Part shown: positions 11,866-22,499 of the stretch, piece after piece
Layout of the letters: each line of letters opens with the position of its first letter
Position numbering within the stretch: the stretch's first letter is position 1
DNA from: Rhizophagus irregularis
Taxonomy: Eukaryota > Glomeromycota > Glomeromycetes > Glomerales > Glomeraceae
Length of the DNA stretch: 64,000 nucleotides
NCBI RefSeq assembly: GCF_026210795.1
Contig: NC_089440.1
Location: 3,658,001-3,722,000 of the forward strand
Direction: 5' to 3'
Translations under genes and position numbers: made by a program
Notes under the pieces: generated by a model
Told to the model about the DNA's origin: nothing
The model's database searches: none
The model's input: the letters and a program-made list of their open reading frames with translations, nothing else

Positions 11866-12339
11866 TTAAATTATTTTAAATAAAAAATAGGAGTTTTTTT
11901 TGTAGGATACTATATATAAAAGGGTACTGTAACTTGCAAAATATAGTATTTATAAAATAAGTTACCAGAAATCTAAAATTTATAATTGAGAATTTTTGAA
12001 AATTCTATTATATGGTGCAAGTAAACTATACTCGACAATCACGTGATGATGTTTCAATTTTCTGGCGCAAGTTTTAATATCACGTGATCAGACATTGTCC
12101 AATAAAAAATGAGAATTTTTATATGTTACACTGTTTCGTACATAATATTTTATGTCAAAATGAAAAATTTATTCATTGAAACTCTTCATATTTGAATTAC
12201 ATGATATTGTAATATATAATGACATTTTTTCCTAGGTATCTTACTAACTTGTTGTTGTCATTTTGTTTTATGTGGCATCAGTAAAGCCAGATCAAAATTT
12301 TCTCATTCACATGTGATGATTTTCTCATGAATCAGAAGG
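11866..12339. other. Intergenic strip between two mobile elements
   Basis: No coding pattern was found. CACGTGAT-containing segments occur at about 12040 and 12083, resembling those in nearby small elements, so this may contain remnants of another element. Confidence 0.35.
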
Positions 12340-12345
12340 TTTTCT

Positions 12346-12395
12346 AGCCGTTTATGACTAAATAATATAATTATATTATTTAGTCATAAACGGCT
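12346..12395. repeat. Perfect 50-bp palindrome at the left tip
   Basis: AGCCGTTTATGACTAAATAA is followed by TATAATTATATT and then the exact inverse of the first part. The two 25-base halves match perfectly. It could fold as a terminal hairpin or cruciform. The same palindrome closes the right end. Confidence 0.9.
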
Positions 12396-12720
12396 TAGAC
12401 TAGGTTATTTAGTAATAAAATAATCTAACTATAACTAAATAATCTAAGTATGACTATAAATAATCTAAATATAACTAAATAATCTAAATATAACTAAATA
12501 AATTAAATATATCTAAATAATCTAAAGTTAACAACCTAAATATGATTAAATAATCTAACTAAATAACCTGTTTGTGTTAATTTTGTGTACCTAGTTATTT
12601 TTTCTTACTATATTCCTTCCCTTTGAATTCGCTTTTCTTTAGCCTTTTTCCGTTAATTATTTGTGATCATGTGATTAAATAACCTAAATACGACTATGCC
12701 TAAATAATCTAAATATACCT
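12396..12720. repeat. Subterminal TAAATAATC iterons, left arm
   Basis: Roughly ten degenerate copies of a unit like AACTAAATAATCTAAATAT lie just inside the palindrome, with a few more copies near 12675-12715. The right arm holds the mirror copies (about 50150-50470). Such arrays suit a protein-binding or replication-start role, which is inference. Confidence 0.6.
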
Positions 12721-13879
12721 TTTTTTATTATGAGCTGTGTGTTAATAAATGCTTTCTCGTATAATTTATTCTGGTGAGGCTTCACGGTTGATCGGTTACT
12801 AAGTAGGTGGTGATTTGTTTTCCATTTTAAAGCCTTTTGATTACCGGCTGGGTATGTAGTGCCATGCTATCCTTCTTGGTTGCCATCGCACTGGGCCAGC
12901 CGGTTTGGATGCTAGTTCTATATTAAGAATTTGCGTCTATTTGGTTGCCTTTCCAGATCCCAAAATATGGTAAAAAAAAATATCACGTCGGATGGCGCAG
13001 TAGATCTGTGATTAATTTCGGCCGGCATTCGAGGTCCGATCGTGGTTTAATCCAGGTCGAGGCAATGTGTATGCTATTTTTTTGAGCGTCCCTAGTGTCC
13101 CTAGTGTCCCTAGTGTCCCTAGTAAAAGTAAAGTTGTGGCCGAATTTATGGAATATTACGTTATCAAAATTAAACAAAAATCTATTGCGCCAAAAATAAT
13201 AATAAAATTTGTCTAACTTCAATATCAATTTTGGATATTCTATTGGGCGTGCAATTTGTATTAGCTTGGCCGGCCCATTTGTTTGCTAAGAAGTACACCA
13301 TAACTATTGCGCCAGTATATGTATGCCGATTTAAAGGTCTCGTGGTTGGAGGTGCATTATGTATTATCGTGCCAGCCAGAGCGCATTCATATTGTATTTC
13401 CAGTATGTTTTCGAGGCATATTAGGATGCAAAATAGGACGGATTTTTTCTTGTTGTCACTATGAAAATTTGTTAGTGACGCTCTTAGTGACGCTCTTAGT
13501 GACACCCCTTGTATGCTTTTTAAAAGAAGTTTGGGGACGCTCGATTATCTTCCTTTCGTATCTGTCACTATGTCACTAAGAGTCACTAAGAAAAAGTAAA
13601 GTTCTAGTAAAAAAATCGAAATTTTTCTATGCTATCCTATGGCTTATATGCGATATAGTATGATACATATATGACATATGCGTGATACATATATGCTAAA
13701 AAAAATGAAAAAAAGTTAAGGAACTCGGACTTTTCTTACGTACTCTTAGTGACATGGTGACACCCATCTAGAAACCGTCCGAGAGCTCTAAAAATCTGAA
13801 ATAGCTATAAATTTTGTCACCAAAAGCGTCACCACGGCGTTACCAAGATTTTCTCAGTGACAGTGACATCTTTTTTCTA

Positions 13880-14157
13880 GTGACAAACTGTATTATTTTT
13901 GTTTACCTCTAAATTACCTACCAATATCTCCGCCGAAGCTATCTTAGCCTGCTTTTTCCGATGGTACTGTTCCTTTTTACGGTGCTTTCTAGCATGTAGA
14001 TCGCAAAACCCATATCCAGAATAAGTTCGTTTACCACATTCAATGTAAGGTATATATGAGGGAGAATTCCGATGTATTTGGCACCCTTTTGGATGGAAGC
14101 ACCCCGATTACAAACTTCTCCGGTCCTGAGAATATATGGACATCGATAAAATGTCAT
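13880..14157 (-). pseudogene. Left-arm copy of the terminal zinc-protein gene
   Basis: This is the left-arm counterpart of the gene at 48730-49011. It starts the same way (MTFYRCPYILRTGEVCNRG) and is otherwise nearly the same DNA. It is a broken copy within the fossil element. In the element's own layout the gene sits in both arms and points outward to the tip. Confidence 0.6.
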
Positions 14158-14299
14158 TTTTGATAACTATGAATAGTTCGATTATGTATCGATTTATATA
14201 TTTCGGAATTAATTTTCATTTTGAACTTTTTTCTCCCGGAGTATATACTTTCTCTCGAACTGTATATTTGTTATATAATACGGCTGACCCAATCCGAGC

Positions 14300-17200
14300 T
14301 TTCAGAGTTCCTCGACGCGCCCGCCCTTTTTCACCCAAAGGCTGAAAAAGATAAAACAGAAGGGGTCCCAGAGGGACCAGGCCAGGTAATCCGCTATTCC
14401 GGTGAAAAATACTTGTCGGGCATCCCAACTCGAGATAATATAGTTGCGGAAAATGATGAGGGATTAACCGCAATCCTTGAAGACGCTCTATTCAATTGCC
14501 AAGAAATACCATTCATGGCCACTGATAATGAAGGATCCAGCCAAAAAATAAATGGAAAGTATTGCTATGTATTACGGCTCTACGGTTCTCTCATTAATGG
14601 CCAAAAAGCGATAGTAATCCTTTTGGGAATTCAGGTTTTCTTTGACGTTCTTGTTCCAGACGGAGAGATTTCCAGATGAATGTGAAATGAAAATAAGGGA
14701 TATTCTCTCTGGGGAGGTGGATACTCAAAAAATTGAGCATATTAAAGCTTTCCCTTTTCGGGGTTATCATACAGAAAAAAAGACATATTTACGAATCTAT
14801 ATGAGTGGTACCGGTAAAAGAAAAACAGCCATTATGGCTGTTCAAGATAATAATTACGAAACTGCTTCGACGATTTATACTCATTCCACCGTAAGGGGCT
14901 CGGAGAATGGAATTCAACTTTCTGGGTGGTCTACGCTGGGCAATTACATGTACAAGAAAAGGATTGACCCTCTCTGCCCCCACACATTTTACTTATCTAA
15001 AAAATATTTTCAACCCATTAAAGACCTTACTACGATAACTGATCGTTTCCCTATTTCAGCACTCAGAAGGGATCGTACTGTTATCCTCACATGGGATATA
15101 GAAACGCAATCACAAGAGTTGGGTGAATTTGCCGAAGTCCTTAATCTGAAACAAAATGTCTTTATGATTTGCATGACACTGCATTGGAAAGATGATCCAA
15201 AACCGCTAAAGCAAATATGTCTTGTCGACATTGAGACAGAACCAGATCCACGCTGGACCACAATCGTATGTGGAAACCAAGAAAATCTGCTAAAGGCATT
15301 CGCTCTCTGCTGGCGAGCATTTGCCCCTGACATCCAAGTTGGGTTTAACGATTCAGACTATGATTGGCGTTTCATTATGGAAAGAGCCTATCATCTCAAC
15401 ATTCTCGAATGGATATGGGAGCGGATGACAGGAAAGTTTGAAACAAAGGAAGAAATTATAAAGTGGAAATATCGTGGAAAGATAGGAGCGAAATCCGAAA
15501 ATACTTTTAAGAAGAAAGAAAAGAAAAAGAATAGTGAGGACAGAGATAGTGAAAATACTCTTCACATTCTTGAGAATGGAGAGGAGGATACGGAAGTCAA
15601 AGAATTTCTGGGCGGTCCGATTAAGATCAAAATTTCTGCGGAAGATAATTTCTTTTCCAGCTTCCTTAAACTGCCAGGATGTGTACCAATTGACGTTAGA
15701 GTTTGCCTCAAAAAGCGTTACCCCGTTCTGAAGTCGAAAAGGAAGGCTCACTTAAATTCTTCTTACAAAAATGCGGTCTCGACGCTAAAGTTGACATGCC
15801 ATACAATAAAATGTGGAAAACCTATTCAGAGGCGAAAAAGGACCCGTCCCCATCAACTGCAAGAAAAATGCGGGAAGTAGCATATTACTGTATTATAGAT
15901 GCACTGCGTTGCCAGGAGCTTTTGGTAAAGCTAAGTCAAATAAATGAATACAGAGAAGCGTCTTATAGCTTATGTATCTTTATTCGACTCACACTATCGC
16001 GCAAATGGAATGAAGGTACGAAACCTTCTAGGCGCTTATGCTTTTAAACATGATATGCTATTTAGCGCAAGGATACCTGAAAAGGTGGAAAAGGGTAAGT
16101 ATCCAGGCGCATATGTTTTTCCACCTAAAAAAGGTATCGAGACGAAAAGGCCGGTAACGGGTTTGGATTTTAGATCTTTATATCCAAGCCTTATTATGGC
16201 CTATAACCTCTCTCCAGAAAAGTTTATATTTAATCCAGAGGAGGCTGTCATTATAAAAAAGAATGGGAACAGTTTACACGAGATTAGCTTTCCATTCAAT
16301 AAGCGCACTATTCAAGCTTGGTGCGTAAGACATGATAATCGATCTGAGAAGAAAGGTTTATACCCGACCGTATTAGAGGAATTATTTGCGATGAGACAAG
16401 AACTTAAAGCGCAACTTGCCTCATTAGGAAAGAAGAAGGATCAACTTGGAAAGATAATAAGTTCGGTGAAAGAAAAGGGTAAAAGAATTCCTGAGAAGTT
16501 AGATTTAGAATATAAATCTCTTTGCTTCGAATATGACTGCTTGAATTCAAAGCAGAAAGCTGTCAAGCTATTTATGAATACCTTTTATGGAGAGGCCGGA
16601 AACCCATTATCTTCAATCTTTCTCCGTGCATTGGCCGGAGGAACCACTTCCGCTGGCAAATACAATATCAAACTTGTTGCAGAATATGTGGAAAAGAAAG
16701 GCTTTGGAACCAAATATGGGGATACTGATTCTTTGTATCTTACCTGCCCAGATAAGTATTTTGAAAAATGCGATGAAGCCTTCGAAAAGAACTATCCAAA
16801 GAAGCGTACTGGACCGAAATGGTCAAAATTACTATGGATGTGATGAAAAAGTTGCGCGATCAGATAAATGCTTATCTTAGGATAAAAAGTGGGACCTCTT
16901 ATCTAAAAATGGCTTACGAAGAGGTATTATTTCCCGTCTGCTTTACTGGCAAAAAGAAGTACTTTGGAGTCGGGCATGAAGATGTAGTAAACTTTAAGCC
17001 GAAAACCCTTTTCATGAAAGGGATAGAAACTGTAAAGCAAGGTAAATCCCAGCTTCTCAAATTCATCGGAGAGAAAATTATGAGAGAGGCTATGGATATT
17101 AATAATACACGCTCAATTCACGATATTGTTGAAGCTACTCTTAGAGAAGCCCAGAACGAAGGAATGGGATTTCAATGATTTTATCGTAATGGGTACATGG

Positions 17201-17602
17201 AAGCCTAAGAAAAAAAATCTCTGCAACAATCGCTTTATGGAACGTATGAGGGAGAGAAATAAGAGGATTCCCGATCCCGGCGAACGCTTTAGCTATGTCG
17301 TTGTGAAGGGTCCCCGTCTTCGCAATGAGAAAGGCCGGTTAATACCGGTTAGAGTTGGAGATTATATGGAGTATGCGGACATAGCAAAAGAGAAAAACAT
17401 GGAAATAGATATCAATTATTATTTAGGCACTACGGTTGGAATGTGCGCACGCTTTATCAATGAGGATGATAGATACCAACCACCAGCTTCACATAAAATT
17501 ATGCAACTTAAAGATTCGGATGAAAAGGAAAAGCAGACCGACAAATATTCCCAGGATGAGGCAATAAAATGGCTTAAAAAATATATAAAAGACTTACAAT
17601 AA
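14300..17602 (+). pseudogene. Family B DNA polymerase, broken fossil
   Basis: The region shows the polymerase order. An exonuclease box with TWDIET is near 15.1 kb and a second with VGFNDSDYD near 15.35 kb. Motif A DFRSLYPSLI is near 16.17 kb, motif B with NTFYGEAGNP near 16.58 kb and motif C KYGDTDSLYL near 16.72 kb. The tail has VGDYMEYADIAKE and a YYL element. Motif A and the delta-like tail resemble RNA-primed polymerases of cells and large DNA viruses more than the protein-primed type expected in Polintons. That reading is from motifs only. The gene is broken about five times and is read as a fossil. It points inward from the left arm, whose inner end overlaps its start. Confidence 0.8.
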
Positions 17603-17981
17603 AATTTCTAGGTATTTCGATGATTCGTCTGAAGCCGATATAGACGATATTATCGAATTATATGGTTAAGTATTCTAGTGGAGGTGTGGCAATTTCAGCT
17701 AAGTTAATACTTAGCCGTTAAGGCACTTCGTACAATATTATTTGTATATTTTTTCTCGTGTAATAATACTGGCTAACTTCAATTCCTATATTCGATCTAG
17801 TCACGAGGTGATGAGATGGTCGGCGTTACAAATTGTAACGCGCACGTGACTGACCTCTTCCGGCCTCCGATCATATATCCCGACCTCAGATATGTCTGGA
17901 GATAATCATTAGTATTTTGCATATTAAAGTTTACGATCAGCCGAAAATCTGCATATTTTAAACATAGTCTTTATTGGTATA
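17603..17981. other. Intergenic with a recurring TTAGCCGTTAAGGC motif
   Basis: No gene was seen. TAGCCGTTAAGGCACTTCG near 17709 recurs in variant form near 40687 and 44019 inside the same element. The segment from about 17800 has higher GC, and the region probably holds the promoter of the next frame. Confidence 0.35.
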
Positions 17982-18293
17982 ATGGCCGAACTACGTGACC
18001 AAGTTTCCCAGTACATAGGATTCGAACCCAACAAAATCTATCTCCCGATCACAGAAGAGGATAGATGGGTGTTTCGTAAAATAATAGCAGATCGGGAGGG
18101 AATGGCAGATATCGTAATGGACGACTATCGATATTTACTACAACACGGTAGTCGACTAGGATTTGAGATGATAAATATCTGGCCTATTTCTATATTTTTT
18201 GTAGGTGAAGTATCGGTCACTTTCTTTCGGCTTGGCGCTCCACATATTCCATATTTTTTTCCCGACCACGAGCCATATAATTGCAATCAGTAG
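17982..18293 (+). CDS. Small protein of unknown function
   Basis: The frame encodes 103 residues, beginning MAELRDQVSQYIGFEPNK and with an acidic segment ADREGMADIVMDDYRYLL. The first 65 residues look like a folded helical domain. The tail (IFFVGEVSVTFFRLG) overlaps the antisense gene and may lie beyond an intron donor-like site or be non-coding. No family is recognised. It is the first gene after the polymerase on the same strand. Confidence 0.45.
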   Translation: MAELRDQVSQYIGFEPNKIYLPITEEDRWVFRKIIADREGMADIVMDDYRYLLQHGSRLGFEMINIWPISIFFVGEVSVTFFRLGAPHIPYFFPDHEPYNCNQ

Positions 18294-18473
18294 TAAGGTA
18301 AGTATGGAATATATTAACATAGGCGACATTAAGGAGTCCGCAACAATAGGAATAGCCGGTACTAGAGGTATTGCTTGGGCTGATGATACCATTTCCGCAC
18401 CACTTGCAGAAATAATTTGGGATGAATCATTCATAGGCGGGAGTGGAAGGGATATTTCATTATTTTCCTTCAA
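18156..18473 (-). CDS. Single-pass membrane protein of the element
   Basis: The 105-residue product has a Pro/Ala/Ser-rich N-terminal half (PLPPMNDSSQ, AIPLVPAIPIVAD), one strong membrane segment (PMLIYSILTLLLIAIIWLVV) at about residues 50-70, and a basic tail (KKIWNMWSAKPKESDR). Many DNA virus-like elements carry short single-pass structural proteins of this layout, but no homologue is recognised. It lies 48 bases downstream of the coiled-coil gene on the same strand and probably shares its transcript. Confidence 0.5.
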   Translation of the reverse strand: MKENNEISLPLPPMNDSSQIISASGAEMVSSAQAIPLVPAIPIVADSLMSPMLIYSILTLLLIAIIWLVVGKKIWNMWSAKPKESDRYFTYKKYRNRPDIYHLKS

Positions 18474-18520
18474 TTCTAACTGGTCCCCTCGAAGGACCTA
18501 TTTTCCTCCCTTAATTTTGA

Positions 18521-19195
18521 TCACGCTGAATACAAAGCATCTATTTCCCGTCTAAATATGCTATTTGATGACTCTATTCCCTTTTCCATACATTCTATTG
18601 TATATTCTTTCGAATTACGGTCTTCCTTTACTCGTTCCAATTCAAGCCTAAGAGAATCAATCTCTTTAAGATCGGATGAGCTTATTTGGGCTGGCTCTTC
18701 TACCACCCCTCCCGTTGCATCCAAATCATGATATGTACGCTCTAGATCTATGTCCTCCAACTTACCTTCCAATTCGCGTATTTTAGTTTCAAGAGAAAGA
18801 ATCTGGACCTTGTCGGCGGACGAAGCTTTCCGGGCCAAAGTCGCCTTTCTCTTCAGTGTTTTAATCTCTGATTTGAGCAATTTGATTTCGGCAGTATATT
18901 TGGCTTCAAGCTCACGTTGTCTCTCAGAATGAAACTTTCGTTCGGAAATAAGTTGGGATCCAACCTTAGTACTGGACGCAATTAACTGGCTAGTTTTATT
19001 TACAATATCGGCATAGGATCGTTGAAATTCCTCCTCTCGCTCTGAATACTCTGAATTTTCGGCCTGCAACTTTTCGTTGAAATCAGTAATTTCAGAGTTA
19101 AAATCGATAGCAATTTTTAATTTTTTTTCGAGCTCTTGCTCATATGTACTACCCAGCCGATGTCCTCTATCTTTTATATCCTTCAATGTATACAC
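18521..19195 (-). CDS. Coiled-coil protein, 224 aa
   Basis: The frame looks whole, from MYTLKDIKDRGHRLG to REIDALYSA. Nearly all of it is heptad-rich: residues about 20-60, 80-150 and 175-224 are dense in Glu, Lys, Leu and Arg (LKSEIKTLKRKATLARK, LETKIRELEGKLEDIDLE). This predicts a long parallel coiled coil with a hinge near GGVVEEPAQ. The role is unknown; a scaffold or fibre-like structural protein is a guess. It shares an intergenic AT-rich control region with the divergent gene on the other side. Confidence 0.6.
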   Translation of the reverse strand: MYTLKDIKDRGHRLGSTYEQELEKKLKIAIDFNSEITDFNEKLQAENSEYSEREEEFQRSYADIVNKTSQLIASSTKVGSQLISERKFHSERQRELEAKYTAEIKLLKSEIKTLKRKATLARKASSADKVQILSLETKIRELEGKLEDIDLERTYHDLDATGGVVEEPAQISSSDLKEIDSLRLELERVKEDRNSKEYTIECMEKGIESSNSIFRREIDALYSA

Positions 19196-19279
19196 GACAT
19201 AATCTTGCGATTTTTGGTTATATAGCAGGAAAAAAAAATATGTTGCATTTTTTTTGAGACCACGTAGTCCCGAAATTTC

Positions 19280-19440
19280 AGAAGCACTTTATTTTTTCTA
19301 TATATCGATACATATTGGTGGGCATTGAAATATATCAATAATATATTGAAAATTATTAATACGTATTGAAAAATATTGAAAAATATTGATATGCACATAT
19401 TGATACGCATTGATATTTATTGAATAGTATTAATATTTTT
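19280..19440. repeat. AT-rich ATTGATAT/ATTGAAAA iterations between divergent genes
   Basis: Many short copies of ATTGATAT, ATTGAAAA and ATACGTATTG are packed between the coiled-coil gene (leftward) and the HTH-type gene (rightward). A block GAGACCACGTAGTCCCG precedes it at about 19256. It could be a bidirectional promoter or a replication origin; neither is shown. Confidence 0.45.
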
Positions 19441-19461
19441 AGTATATATAATCCAGTAAAG

Positions 19462-20015
19462 ATGGTAGCCCGTATCCATGATATATATTATGATGCTAAG
19501 GCAACCCTGTTATCAGAAGCCGACATCAAGGAAATTAGAGAATCCAGAGGTAGGATACCCAATGCAACACAAAAAATGGCTAGTAAATTTCATATCGGAC
19601 CTAAGCGTGTTTATGAAATATGGGATAACAAAGAACGCCTTCGAGGTGTGGTGCAGTAGAGTAGTTATTTCATCTTCCTCCGGTCAGCCTGTTTTAGACG
19701 AGAATTCCCAGACTGATAAGATAGAACAGACTGAGTCAAATATACATGGCCAAAATACATCCCCTTTGCAGAACTGGAAAAAAATATACGTGATGCTAAG
19801 GTTGAGTCTAGCAAATCTACCGATTCAGCTTTAGAAAAAGGAGGCAGTAAGGCGAAAAAGACTGGAGGAAAGAAATCGAAGTCCAAGTCCACGTTAGTAG
19901 AGCTAACACCATCTAGTATTCAGACTCAGCCAATCCAGACTTCAAAGAAGGATATAAATAATGTAAATTTGGATGCATCATATGAGAAGATGGTCAAAAA
20001 AGCACAAAAATCGTA
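19462..20015 (+). pseudogene. Small helix-turn-helix-like protein, broken
   Basis: The first part (MVARIHDIYYDAK, then EADIKEIRESRGRIPNATQ and FHIGPKRVYEIWDN) resembles a helix-turn-helix segment with its recognition helix at GPKRVYEIW. It is followed by a basic Ser/Lys tail (KKTGGKKSKSKSTL). Such a protein would bind element DNA, possibly as a regulator. The gene is part of the fossil and is broken about twice. No exact family is named. Confidence 0.5.
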
Positions 20016-20052
20016 GATGAAAAAAAGAAGCGTTATACTGAAAATAACTCGC

Positions 20053-20955
20053 CTATCCCCTAAGAAGACTTTCGCAAAACTCATTGATTTCCGCATTAAA
20101 TTTGAGAGTAATGAAAAGCTTCTTCTCAAGCTCTTTCACGCGAATTGCCATATCCTCATAACTCACTTTTTTTTTTAATGTGTCCTCCTCCCCACTCAAG
20201 TCCTGCAAGTCATGTGAAATACAGTCCGGAGCTGGCAGATCATCACATTCGGGAGTAGTCCTCGCGTAATTCACCTCGAGCTTGTTCTTAACCTTATGCA
20301 TAGTGACTGGGATAATATAATCTTTTCCATTAAAAGGAATCTTTAGCTCATTTGTATTCCAGTCCACTGCGCACCCATATTTCTTTAGGAGTTGGTTAGA
20401 AAATATTAGCGTTGGCTTATGATAGTCTACAACTATAAAATCTTCATGAATAGTGAGTCCAGGAGCTAAAGTAATTGGCAAATTGCGGGCGACACCAATA
20501 GATTCAATCGGGACAGTAGCTATACCGCTAAGGTCGTGTTTTTCAGATTCATCTATTTTAGCCTTAACACGAACAACAATATTCTTTGTTATAATTGGAG
20601 GCTCTGCTCCGGAGTCAAGAGTCATGGCTGGAATCTTTAAGCGTTTGATTTTGCACTTCACAGTAGCAACACTCGTTTTCGGCTCCTTCTTCTTGACGAA
20701 ATCGATCTCCATAGGACCATCTAAAAACTCCTCCTCTTGACTAGACTCATCCGAAAATAAATCGTTGGAAGATGCCGATGTGTCATTTTGGCCGGAGACG
20801 CGCTCCATAGGAGCCACTATCTGTTCGGACATAACGGGACTAGAGTCTTTGGAGAAACGTTCAGGAAAAAATAATTTAAGCTCACTTAGGAGGACTTTAC
20901 GAATAGTTTCATCTAGCGGAATTTCTCTCGACATAGTGCTAGACTTCTTCTTCAC
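20053..20955 (-). CDS. Retropepsin-like aspartic protease part
   Basis: This is a 300-residue frame. After an acidic linker (DESSQEEEFLDGPMEIDFV) comes a protease-like domain with the active-site box AMTLDSGAEPPII at about residue 110. A flap-like region follows, then HEDFIVVDYHKPTLIFSNQLL, the pattern of retroviral and Ty3-type pepsins (DSGA, later hydrophobic-hydrophobic-(S/G) box). The C-terminal 50 residues are coiled-coil. It lies downstream of the Gag-like part on the same strand. No reverse transcriptase follows. The protease would be expected to cut the Gag-like protein, which is inference. Confidence 0.6.
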   Translation of the reverse strand: MKKKSSTMSREIPLDETIRKVLLSELKLFFPERFSKDSSPVMSEQIVAPMERVSGQNDTSASSNDLFSDESSQEEEFLDGPMEIDFVKKKEPKTSVATVKCKIKRLKIPAMTLDSGAEPPIITKNIVVRVKAKIDESEKHDLSGIATVPIESIGVARNLPITLAPGLTIHEDFIVVDYHKPTLIFSNQLLKKYGCAVDWNTNELKIPFNGKDYIIPVTMHKVKNKLEVNYARTTPECDDLPAPDCISHDLQDLSGEEDTLKKKVSYEDMAIRVKELEKKLFITLKFNAEINEFCESLLRG

Positions 20956-21129
20956 TTTTTTTTTGACTTAGATATATGAACATCAAGAATACCATCAGAA
21001 TCAGAAGAATCAGAAGAACTTGTATCAGAATCGGAACTATCGCTGAAGAAGTACTGTCAAAGAGGAATCTGAATCTGGTTCTATAGCGAGATTGACCTTA
21101 CCTTTCTTCGACTTCTTGCTTTTCTTTTT

Positions 21130-22490
21130 CTTCTTTACAGAGCACTTACGAAGTGCTGTCCAAATCTACCACACTTGGTACATTTTTTCTTAACGGCACT
21201 TTTAACGGCGGATTTGATAGCATTTATTGTGGCACTATTTAGTGTCATGCCGGCCATACTGTCAGTAATATCATCCACAGGGTCATAATTATAATCATCT
21301 TCAGGTTGCTTATTTGATTTTGTCCTTAGAAGTTCACTTAAAAATCGTCTAATAATAAGGTCTTCCCCTCTCTTATTGGCCGATTTTTTACTATTATCTA
21401 GTAGCTCTCGAGACAAAGTCTCTTGAAAGGATTTAGCTATAGCTTCTTGTAAATCAGCCTTAGTGATATTTTCCTGGCCAGAAGAAGACACCGGTGATAG
21501 ATTTGGCGCCGATTGTTGTAACGCCTGAATCCTACTATTTACAATCCTATCAATATCTTCTGTAAGTAATATTTTGATGGGAAGGCGCTTTTGATTTTGT
21601 CTTAGTGGCCGGCTGGTTATAAATATCTTCGCCCAAAAGTAAATCATTCCTTGCTGTTTCAATCTCTTCCAGTGTCTCAATCAAATCATCGTTCAAAGGT
21701 CTGTTTAAACCCAGTCGTTTCATTTCTAACTTGTTTTCAGGGGACAAACCACGTAAAAATTGTATTCTTTTTTCACGATCGGATATTCGAGCCCAGCCAG
21801 CATATTTATCTATCTTTCTATAGAAATTTCTAACTGAATCAGATCCTTGAGTCAAAGTACCAAGATCAATTCCTGTTGCGCTCGAACAACTGTAGGATAA
21901 TTCCTTTTAAACCAATGATGACCTGACTAATATTGATATCAGGAAGGACTATACGATTGTTGTTATTTAAAGCTCCATTCGGGGCATTGGTTGCTGTACC
22001 AGTATCGACGGGACGCCCACCAGCAAGAGTCCAATCTTCATCTGCGTGAACATTATGTGCTGGGATAACTGTAGCGCCAGTAGCTCCAGCCGGCAATCCT
22101 GGTGGTGGAGTACCATCAGGCGCATTAATCATGGCGGCCGTTATGTTAGCATTATTTAGGCCCACTACGGCTGCCATATTTGCTAAAGCATTTCCACATC
22201 TTACATGATTCAATCGCCATTTTTTACCTTTAAGCTTATCTTCAGCCCAACGTGATGCCTCATCTGTCAAGCAGGACCAGAATAGCTCTAAAGCTCTCTG
22301 TTTACCACCTGCATTAGCAGAAGAGTTATGTTGGCCGCCGTAAGATAGAGTCTGTAATCTTTTATGAATTCATCTATATCTTGTCTGCTTTCTACCTGAG
22401 AATCTTTTGGGTGCATGCTGCCATTCCTATATGCGGAAGATTGTTTTGTAATGCAAATATTTGTCCCTGCAAATTTAAAATATTCTGGCA
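21130..22490 (-). pseudogene. Gag-like and zinc-knuckle region, broken fossil
   Basis: The region contains a retrotransposon-Gag-like segment (NFYRKIDKYAGWARISD, IQFLRGLSPENKLEMKRLG), preceded by a segment with ASRWAEDKLKGKKWRLN as seen in fungal Gag proteins. It ends with a zinc-knuckle start CTKCGRFGQH. The order Gag then knuckle then protease matches LTR elements, but there are no LTRs and no reverse transcriptase here. The region is broken several times and is treated as a fossil. Its place next to the integrase suggests a shared origin or a virion-shell role in the element. Confidence 0.55.
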
Positions 22491-22499
22491 TTCTGCTCG

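Larger units (their letters stand above)
12346..14326 (+). repeat. Left terminal inverted repeat of the element
   Basis: This arm matches the right arm inverted, from the tip palindrome to CGCGCCCGCCC at its inner end. It contains TAAATAATC-type iterations (12400-12560), a GGTGGTGATT block, tandem TCCCTAGTG units (about 13085-13122), tandem GTGACGCTCTTA units (about 13472-13502), and a copy of the terminal zinc-protein gene. The inner end lies in what would be the first codons of the polymerase-side frame. Confidence 0.85.

Noticed and set aside
12230-12340. Possible inverted similarity between DNA just outside the two tips of the large element
   Set aside because: The match (around CTCATTCA and TTTTCTCAT) is weak and broken, so a pre-existing MITE at the insertion site cannot be supported.
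13182-13579. Overlapping frames of 77-107 codons in both terminal repeats
   Set aside because: They cross tandem repeats, occur on both strands of the same DNA, and the two arms do not keep them equally open.
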